From: Bacillota bacterium
GTDB lineage: Bacteria; Bacillota; Clostridia; Lachnospirales; Cellulosilyticaceae
Reading direction: 5' to 3'
DNA length: 10,790 bases
Assembly (NCBI GenBank): GCA_023415525.1
Contig: JAEZKI010000241.1
Location: 1 to 10,790 of the forward strand
Positions 5,889 to 10,790 of the stretch are shown one piece after another. The translations under genes were made by a program, and so were the position numbers. Every line of letters starts with the position of its first letter. The stretch's first letter is position 1. The notes under the pieces are model-generated. The model worked only from the letters and a program-made list of their open reading frames with translations. It searched no databases and was not told the origin of the DNA.

Positions 5889-6674
5889 TTATGCTTTATA
5901 CTGACCTGCTAAATATTTAAACATCATAATCCATAGAAGAGAGGATAAGCGATTCAATCCACGGATAATATCTTCTCTACTGGTTTGACCATATTCATCC
6001 TTAAAAGCCTTATAGGCAATAAGCTCCGTCTCTCGTGCAAGAGTACGTAATTTATTAAGATAGGCTACCATTTCACCCTGTTTATAATTGGGTAAAAAAT
6101 GTGATATACCATAATATTGACTGGGGTGATGGGAATGTTCTCTTAATGCTTTGGCATCTAAGCCTTGCAAAACAAAATCACCTATAGGCTCTCCAGCTAC
6201 TTCACAACGCAAGAGATTCCTTATAAACCGAATAATCTCTTCTAGGTCCTTAATCATCTGGGGCATATTTTGCTTTTGGGCATAGAGCTGCACCAAGATT
6301 ATCTCTGCTTCTAAGCTATCAATAGCTCCTCTAAAGGCAATACGGGGATGATCTTTGAAAACTAATAGGTTTCCTCTTAAGTGAGTCATATGCTCAGGCT
6401 TTTGGGCTAGCTTAGCTCCAAAGAGGGTATCATAACCTTCCTCATACTTTTGTTCATTTGCTTCTTTGTTTACTTTACTCATTGATTCTTGGCTCATTTT
6501 TAGTTCCTCCCTTACGGGACTCGTTCCTATTTTTATTTCAATATTTTTTTCCAATAAATAAGCTCTTGCTGAAGGTGTAATAATTCTGCTTGGTGCTACA
6601 ACTATTTCACTTTTTTCTTTCAGCTGTCCACTTGCTAGCATCTGCCTTATGTCATTCTCTGTTAAAACCGACAT
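5889..6674 (-). CDS. eutT: EutT cob(I)alamin adenosyltransferase, cysteine-poor Firmicute type
   Basis: This 261-residue protein makes adenosylcobalamin for the EutBC lyase. An N-terminal segment (1-50) ends in PSRIITPSARAYLLEKNIEI (28-47). A linker follows, then the catalytic helical region from about residue 80: YDTLFGAKLAQKPEHMTHLRGN, DHPRIAFRGAIDSLEAEIIL (108-127), and a C-terminal RGLNRLSSLLWIMMFKYLA helix typical of the cobalamin adenosyltransferase fold. The only cysteine is Cys157, so the His-x11-Cys-Cys-x2-Cys metal motif of Salmonella EutT is missing. A metal-independent EutT class has been described in Listeria and other Firmicutes, and this protein fits it. AAGGTG six bases before ATG 6674 supports the start. 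It is separated from eutM by about 130 bp holding a strong hairpin. Confidence 0.92.
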   Translation of the reverse strand: MSVLTENDIRQMLASGQLKEKSEIVVAPSRIITPSARAYLLEKNIEIKIGTSPVREELKMSQESMSKVNKEANEQKYEEGYDTLFGAKLAQKPEHMTHLRGNLLVFKDHPRIAFRGAIDSLEAEIILVQLYAQKQNMPQMIKDLEEIIRFIRNLLRCEVAGEPIGDFVLQGLDAKALREHSHHPSQYYGISHFLPNYKQGEMVAYLNKLRTLARETELIAYKAFKDEYGQTSREDIIRGLNRLSSLLWIMMFKYLAGQYKA

Positions 6675-6719
6675 GTTGTCACCTTCTTCTTGCTCTATAG
6701 TCTCTACTATGTTCTATAG

Positions 6720-6760
6720 AAAGAGGGTGCTCATCTTTTTATAGGATGAGCCTCCTCTTT
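6720..6760. terminator. Strong intercistronic hairpin between eutM and eutT
   Basis: Arms at 6720-6735 (AAAGAGG, GT, GCTCATC) and 6745-6760 (GATGAGC, CT, CCTCTTT) pair over 16 positions with one wobble and one mismatch, around a 9-base loop. On the minus strand the 3' side reads CCCTCTTTCTATAG, without a real T-run. It is therefore more likely a leaky terminator or a 3' stabiliser of upstream mRNA than a full stop. It lies about 45 bases past the eutM stop and 45 bases before the eutT start. Confidence 0.6.
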
Positions 6761-6804
6761 TGGCTCTTTAAGCCGCCTTACTTTTACTATAGGAGAGTCC
6801 TATT

Positions 6805-7089
6805 TTAAGCATGACCATGTGGCAAGATAACATCGACTTCTGAATGAGGTCTTGGAATAACATGGACTGAAATAAGTTCTCCTACTCTTTCAGCAGCTGC
6901 TGCGCCTGCATCTGTTGCAGCCTTTACAGCACCTACATCTCCTCTTACCATAACAGTAACAAGGCCGCCGCCTATTTGCTCTTTTCCAACAAGAGCCACA
7001 TTAGCTGCTTTTACCATCGCATCAGCTGCTTCAATCGCACCTACTAAACCTTTCGTTTCAATCATTCCTAATGCATTTGTATTTGCCAT
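6805..7089 (-). CDS. eutM: EutM major hexameric shell protein
   Basis: This 94-residue single-BMC-domain protein is nearly canonical: [21 protein letters not shown] at the start, the pore loop [20 protein letters not shown] (37-56), [22 protein letters not shown] toward the end, and a short His-containing tail. Hexamers of EutM tile the facets of the ethanolamine microcompartment and their central pores are thought to pass small metabolites. GGAGG eight bases upstream of ATG 7089 is a strong ribosome site, in keeping with the high copy number of this protein. It stands apart from its neighbours by 68 bp (eutE) and 130 bp (eutT), which would let its mRNA segment be processed or stabilised separately; the hairpin downstream supports that idea. 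Confidence 0.97.
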   Translation of the reverse strand: MANTNALGMIETKGLVGAIEAADAMVKAANVALVGKEQIGGGLVTVMVRGDVGAVKAATDAGAAAAERVGELISVHVIPRPHSEVDVILPHGHA

Positions 7090-7157
7090 TTTGTTTGCCT
7101 CCTATAAAATAAGCGTAGTCTTTTAAACTACCTAGTTAGTATTCTACTTTTTAGTAA

Positions 7158-8636
7158 TTATATTAATTCCTTCATAATTCTTTTTACCAATTCATCCACC
7201 AAGGTTTCTGTACAACAGCTGTTGCTTTGACAACTACTTCCTTGGTTACACATACCTGCTTCCTTACGTAAATCTTCTATTTCTTTGACGCCATAAGCGA
7301 TACGTTTAATATTAATGAGGTCAATAGGCCCAATGTTATTAGTGGATGAGCTACCACCTACCGCACCACAGCCTAAAGTAAGGGCTGGGAATAAATTGGT
7401 TGTGCCACCTACACCACCTAATGCACCTAAAGTGTTGACTAAAATACGTGAGGCAGGGATTGCAAGTGCAAATCTTTTGATGAGTGCATCATCATTAGCA
7501 TGAATACAGAAGGTGTGTCCTCTTCCTTCTAGATGCAAAACTTCTTGGGCTTTCTTTAAGACAGCGTCTACATTATCTTCTACATAAAAAGCTAAGATAG
7601 GCGCTAATTTCTCTCTTGAGTAGGGGAAGTCATGACCTACACGTGTTTCTTTAGCAATGAGAACTCTAGCTGAAGAAGGTACCTTTGTAAGCCCTGCCAG
7701 TTTTGCAATATGCTCCACGCTCTTACCTACAATTTGCGGATTCATACTGCCATTAGGTCTTAGGATAAATCGGCTTAATTGGTCTGCTTCTTCCTGGTTT
7801 AAGAAATAGCCACCCTGTGCTTTAAACTCTGCTACAACTTTATCTTCCATACATCTTTCAACCATAATGGATTGCTCGGAAGCACAGATTGTTCCATTAT
7901 CAAAAGTTTTAGAATCTAAAATACGTTTAACAGCCAACTTAAGGTCTGCACTTTTATCAATAAAGGCTGGACCATTTCCTGCACCTACACCAATTGCAGG
8001 TGTTCCTGAAGAGTAAGCTGATTTCACCATAGCAGGTCCACCTGTTGCTAAAATCAATTTAGTAATAGGATGCTTCATTAACTCCTGAGTGGCCTGTAAA
8101 GTTGGAATAGTAATAGTAGCAATGGCTCCCTTAGGGCAACCTGCTGCTTCTGCTGCCTCTCTTAGAATATCTACTGTTGCTTTAATACAGTTTTTAGCAC
8201 TAGGATGGGGAGAGAAAATAATACAGCTTCCAGCCTTAATAGAAATAAGTGTTTTATACATAACAGTAGACGTAGGATTGGTAGAGGGAACAATACCTGC
8301 AATAACGCCTACAGGAATCCCAATCTCCAAAGTTTTTTCTACTTTATTATCTTCTAAAATACCAATTGTCTTTTGATCCTTGATGGCTTCATAAATACCC
8401 TTTGAACCAAAGGTGTTTTTGATGATCTTATCTTCCCATCTACCAAAGCCGGTTTCTTCATTGGCCATCTTTGCTAGCTTCTCAGCATTCCTAAAACCGG
8501 CGTCTGCAATGGCTTTTACAATTTTATCAATTTTACATTGGTCAAAAGTAGCCAATACTTCTTGTGCCTTTTGGGCCGCATTCAAAAGGCATCTAACCTC
8601 TTGAACGGATTGTAAGTCTTTATCTATAAGTTCCAT
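7158..8636 (-). CDS. eutE: EutE CoA-acylating acetaldehyde dehydrogenase with C-terminal targeting tail
   Basis: This 492-residue aldehyde dehydrogenase oxidises acetaldehyde with CoA and NAD+ to acetyl-CoA inside the compartment. Recognisable family stretches are GVIAGIVPSTNPTSTVMYKT (110-129), LILATGGPAMVKSAYSSG (194-211), GVGAGNGPAFID (216-227) and the nucleophile segment DNGTICASEQS, with Cys251. The catalytic domain ends near residue 460. It is followed by a cysteine-rich linker (Cys463, 469, 474 and 475) and an amphipathic helix, ETLVDELVKRIMKELI (477-492). That helix looks like an encapsulation peptide, here at the C-terminus; in E. coli EutE the corresponding helix is at the N-terminus. 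GAGGAG upstream supports ATG 8636. It lies 39 bp after the EutK-like gene and 68 bp before eutM. Confidence 0.96.
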   Translation of the reverse strand: MELIDKDLQSVQEVRCLLNAAQKAQEVLATFDQCKIDKIVKAIADAGFRNAEKLAKMANEETGFGRWEDKIIKNTFGSKGIYEAIKDQKTIGILEDNKVEKTLEIGIPVGVIAGIVPSTNPTSTVMYKTLISIKAGSCIIFSPHPSAKNCIKATVDILREAAEAAGCPKGAIATITIPTLQATQELMKHPITKLILATGGPAMVKSAYSSGTPAIGVGAGNGPAFIDKSADLKLAVKRILDSKTFDNGTICASEQSIMVERCMEDKVVAEFKAQGGYFLNQEEADQLSRFILRPNGSMNPQIVGKSVEHIAKLAGLTKVPSSARVLIAKETRVGHDFPYSREKLAPILAFYVEDNVDAVLKKAQEVLHLEGRGHTFCIHANDDALIKRFALAIPASRILVNTLGALGGVGGTTNLFPALTLGCGAVGGSSSTNNIGPIDLINIKRIAYGVKEIEDLRKEAGMCNQGSSCQSNSCCTETLVDELVKRIMKELI

Positions 8637-8675
8637 TTAAGTTCTCCTCACATTGCTAGTAGTCTATTTTCTATG

Positions 8676-9320
8676 CTATAAGGAGGGCTTATCTTTGTAG
8701 TTTTTAATGATTTCTATAAGCTCCTCTTTTTTAGCAGTTCTTAGTTTTTTAGATGATACTGTAATCCCTAAGGCTTGAATAAGATTTCTAAGCTGCCCAT
8801 TACTTTTTTTATCTAAATCATCTAGGTTGATTACCTCTTCCTTGTCTAACCCTTCTGACTCTAGCTGAACACTGGTTCCTTCACTATCTTCTGGAGAGTT
8901 AAGAGGACTGTAACCTATATCCTCGCTTGGAGGCGTGGGGGGCTCTTCCTGCTGGGCTTCCTCATGCCTCAGGATTTCTATTCCTGTAGGAAGCTGATCT
9001 GTAGTAGAAGGTGCTTTTTGTTCGTAAGCCGAAGCCAAAGAACGAGGAGCTTTTACAATGGTTCCTATTAATGCACGATCTACTCGAGGAATGACATGGG
9101 CACCCCTTACTGTACCTATCCTCTCTGCTGCACTACTTCCTGCATCCACAGCAGCTCGAATAGCACTGACATCTCCAAAAAGTTGCACCGTCATAATGCC
9201 GCCATCTACTTTTGCTATTCCACTTAACTGGACATTAGCTGCCTTAAGTGCGGCATCCGCTGCTTCAATAGCAGGTGGATACCCAATGACTTCAATAAGT
9301 CCTAATGCGCGTATCATCAT
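8676..9320 (-). CDS. EutK-like shell protein: BMC domain plus SAP/Rho-N-like C-terminal domain
   Basis: This 214-residue protein has three parts. Residues 1-88 are a BMC domain (RALGLIEVIGYPPAIEAADAAL, pore loop KVDGGIMTV at 37-45, ERIGTVRGAHVIPRV). Residues 89-165 are a low-complexity linker rich in Pro, Glu and Ser. Residues 166-208 are a small basic helical domain, NLDDLDKKSNGQLRNLIQAL to KKEELIEIIKNY, patterned like SAP or Rho N-terminal domains, which bind nucleic acid. The enterobacterial EutK also joins a BMC domain to a C-terminal helical, possibly nucleic-acid-binding domain, so the role may be alike though the added domain differs. The pore loop has Asp where EutM has Gly. The first of two adjacent ATGs is used, 10 bases after AAGGGA; it lies 3 bp after the eutL stop. 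Confidence 0.88.
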   Translation of the reverse strand: MMIRALGLIEVIGYPPAIEAADAALKAANVQLSGIAKVDGGIMTVQLFGDVSAIRAAVDAGSSAAERIGTVRGAHVIPRVDRALIGTIVKAPRSLASAYEQKAPSTTDQLPTGIEILRHEEAQQEEPPTPPSEDIGYSPLNSPEDSEGTSVQLESEGLDKEEVINLDDLDKKSNGQLRNLIQALGITVSSKKLRTAKKEELIEIIKNYKDKPSL

Positions 9321-9323
9321 TTA

Positions 9324-9980
9324 TCAATAATCCCTTGGATTATCTGCTACGGCTTTAATAGCTTCAGCAAAAGCTGCACATGCGGCATAACATGCAGATT
9401 GTGTTCCTGTTAAAAGTCCACCCCCAAAATTGGTTTCTGAGGGAGGTCCAAAAAATTCAACCAGTTTGACATCAGCTGCTTTCATGGCTGCATCTAAGCC
9501 ATAAATAGCTTCCATAGGAGGTGCAATGAGGTAAGCCAAAGGTTCGCCTTCTTCAACACCGGCTACTTTTGAAAGATAAGAACCTGTACGGGATACAGTA
9601 TGGGCATAATAAACAATAGAATCATCTTCATTGGCACTTACAAAACACGCATCATCTGATTGAAAAAAATCCAGAGCTGCTTTTAGTCCACTTCTTACTT
9701 CTGCTGGGCTGGGTCCTCCAATAATACCTATCACTTCTCCTGCTAATTTGGTAGAAGCATTGGCTGCACCTGCATACATAGAACGTGCATAGACAACTTC
9801 TACTTCTGCACCCTTTGTAGCTTCATCTAGAGCTGTATAGGTGACATCATCAGAATCTGCAGTAATGATGCCTATGCTCTTATGATGAGGGCCTAATCCT
9901 AGTTTTGAGGCTAGTTCTGAACTGACATTAGAAATCACACGCACACCTAGAACATTTGCCCGCATTTTATCATTTTTCAT
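9324..9980 (-). CDS. eutL: EutL trimeric tandem-BMC shell protein
   Basis: This 218-residue protein is a circularly permuted tandem-BMC shell protein forming pseudohexameric trimers whose central pore can open and close. Highly conserved EutL stretches are present: LGVRVISNVSSELASKLGLG (11-30), ITADSDDVTYTALDEATK (39-56), VVYARSMYAGAANA (62-75), GGPSPAEVRSGL, HTVSRTGSYLSKVAG (127-141), and PPSETNFGGGLLTGTQSACY (179-198). EutL from Clostridium is known to bind ethanolamine in a pocket involving the SDDVTY aspartates, which are kept here. AAGGAGGT seven bases before ATG 9980 is an almost perfect ribosome site. It follows eutC by 15 bp and precedes the EutK-like gene by 3 bp. Confidence 0.97.
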   Translation of the reverse strand: MKNDKMRANVLGVRVISNVSSELASKLGLGPHHKSIGIITADSDDVTYTALDEATKGAEVEVVYARSMYAGAANASTKLAGEVIGIIGGPSPAEVRSGLKAALDFFQSDDACFVSANEDDSIVYYAHTVSRTGSYLSKVAGVEEGEPLAYLIAPPMEAIYGLDAAMKAADVKLVEFFGPPSETNFGGGLLTGTQSACYAACAAFAEAIKAVADNPRDY

Positions 9981-9995
9981 CTCTTTTACCTCCTT

Positions 9996-10790
9996 CTACT
10001 TTAAGTCAATACCAGACGCTTTTTTATCTAGCATGGTTTTAATTAACTCTGCAGCATGGGCACCTGCTTCTACAGCTGTGGTACCCCCTTTATGAATATT
10101 AGAAATAACTGTTCGTTTGGCTTCAGGTAAACCATGTTTAGGTTTATAAGCAATATAAGCTGACATGGATTCTGCTGTTACAAGCCCTGGCCTTTCACCT
10201 ACTAGCATACAAATTACGTCTGCTCCTGTTACCTCACCAATGGCATCCATAGCTCCAACACGGGCATATTTGACAAAGAGGATATCTGGAACTGTAATAC
10301 CATACATTTGTAAGCCTTGTTTAATAGCTGGTACAGCATCTTCTACATTGGCTTCAATAGCAGAAGAAGAAAGGCCATCGCCTACAACAATGAGCACCTT
10401 AGGATTGGTGCCACAGGTTTTCTTAATAACCTCTAGTTCTTCTGGACCAAAGCGTCTACCTAGGTCTGGTCGTGTTAAATATTCATCTTTATCCTTGCAA
10501 AGGGTTTTTACAAAGACAAAGTTATTCTTCTTAACGAATTCTTCTGATACATCTGAGAAAACAGCATCTTGTGCTGCTGCATGGTCTGCACGTACACGTA
10601 ACATGGTAATGGTTTTATAACGCGCACCTGCTTTGCCTACCCCAAGTCTGGCTGGTGTTTTAGCCTTCATGGCCAAATACCCTTCTTTGTCCTTGGCATT
10701 GTCTACTAAAAATTGCTTTTTAATATCTATCTTTGTAATGTCTTCTAATGAACCATTACGATCGATCACAGTTGTTGACTGACTACAAGC
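9996..10790 (-). CDS. eutC: EutC, small subunit of ethanolamine ammonia-lyase (5' end outside window)
   Basis: EutC pairs with EutB in the adenosylcobalamin-dependent lyase that splits ethanolamine into acetaldehyde and ammonia. The visible 264 residues cover nearly the whole domain: [109 protein letters not shown] and the final KKASGIDLK. The frame stays open through ACSQSTTV to the window edge. A GTG at 10769 has no ribosome site before it, so the true start must lie beyond 10790; the family is usually about 295 residues. The missing part is probably the short, poorly conserved N-terminal tail, which in E. coli is a solubility or targeting region. eutB is expected immediately upstream. Confidence 0.96.
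   Translation of the reverse strand, partial: ACSQSTTVIDRNGSLEDITKIDIKKQFLVDNAKDKEGYLAMKAKTPARLGVGKAGARYKTITMLRVRADHAAAQDAVFSDVSEEFVKKNNFVFVKTLCKDKDEYLTRPDLGRRFGPEELEVIKKTCGTNPKVLIVVGDGLSSSAIEANVEDAVPAIKQGLQMYGITVPDILFVKYARVGAMDAIGEVTGADVICMLVGERPGLVTAESMSAYIAYKPKHGLPEAKRTVISNIHKGGTTAVEAGAHAAELIKTMLDKKASGIDLK

Noticed and set aside
6675..6804. ANTAR (EutV) dual-hairpin antitermination site in the eutM-eutT gap
   Set aside because: The gap has a hairpin, but the loops are 5 and 9 bases and do not show the six-base loop with A at position 1 and G at position 4 that EutV-type regulators recognise.
7090..7157. Terminator or promoter in the eutE-eutM gap
   Set aside because: Only a 5-bp stem (GTAGT/ACTAC) with a 7-base loop and no T-run is visible, and no convincing -35/-10 pair was found.
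10165..10620. Plus-strand 151-codon open frame opposite eutC
   Set aside because: It is antisense to well-conserved EutC sequence, its product is Ser/Thr-rich, and it has no ribosome site or recognisable domain.
10767..10769. GTG as the true eutC start
   Set aside because: No ribosome site precedes it and the frame stays open to the window edge, so it is an internal valine codon.

Overview
The window carries most of an ethanolamine-utilization (eut) operon for a bacterial microcompartment. It runs right to left on the minus strand from about 10790 down to 2155, followed by a small accessory region. The DNA is AT-rich, the ribosome binding sites are strong and purine-rich (GGAGG type), and the gene set and order are those of Firmicute eut loci. 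From memory the order is the one seen in Listeria monocytogenes from eutC to eutQ. A clostridial or Lachnospiraceae-like anaerobe is my best inference; the species cannot be named from the sequence.

Operon in transcription order (all minus strand): eutC (3' part only, runs off the right edge), eutL, a EutK-like shell protein with an extra C-terminal helical domain, eutE, eutM, eutT, pduL/eutD, an uncharacterised PduM-like protein, eutN, a PduT-like tandem shell protein, eutH, eutQ. Spacing is tight, with a few overlaps. The exceptions are about 130 bp between eutM and eutT, which holds a strong hairpin, and about 70 bp between eutE and eutM. No EutS, EutP, EutG, EutA, EutB or EutVW is present; eutB and the regulators would be expected beyond the right edge.

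Together the genes describe a pathway. EutH is a membrane protein for ethanolamine entry. EutBC lyase splits ethanolamine to acetaldehyde and ammonia using adenosylcobalamin, which EutT supplies. EutE oxidises acetaldehyde to acetyl-CoA, PduL makes acetyl phosphate, and EutQ may recover ATP as an acetate kinase. EutL, EutM, the EutK-like protein, EutN and the PduT-like protein build the shell. Several of the enzymes carry short amphipathic terminal helices that look like encapsulation peptides.

Left of eutQ there is a 137-bp gap with a three-copy, roughly 17-bp tandem repeat. Next comes a 144-residue all-helical protein with an internally repeated Cys-Asn-x-Gly-Ile-Lys motif, then a roughly 110-bp imperfect palindrome that probably terminates transcription from both sides. 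Beyond it is a plus-strand aspartate/glutamate racemase-family gene in which one catalytic cysteine is serine. At the left edge a minus-strand ankyrin-repeat gene runs off the window. No gene-free stretch exceeds 300 bases. I saw no tRNA, rRNA, CRISPR, insertion sequence or cobalamin riboswitch.
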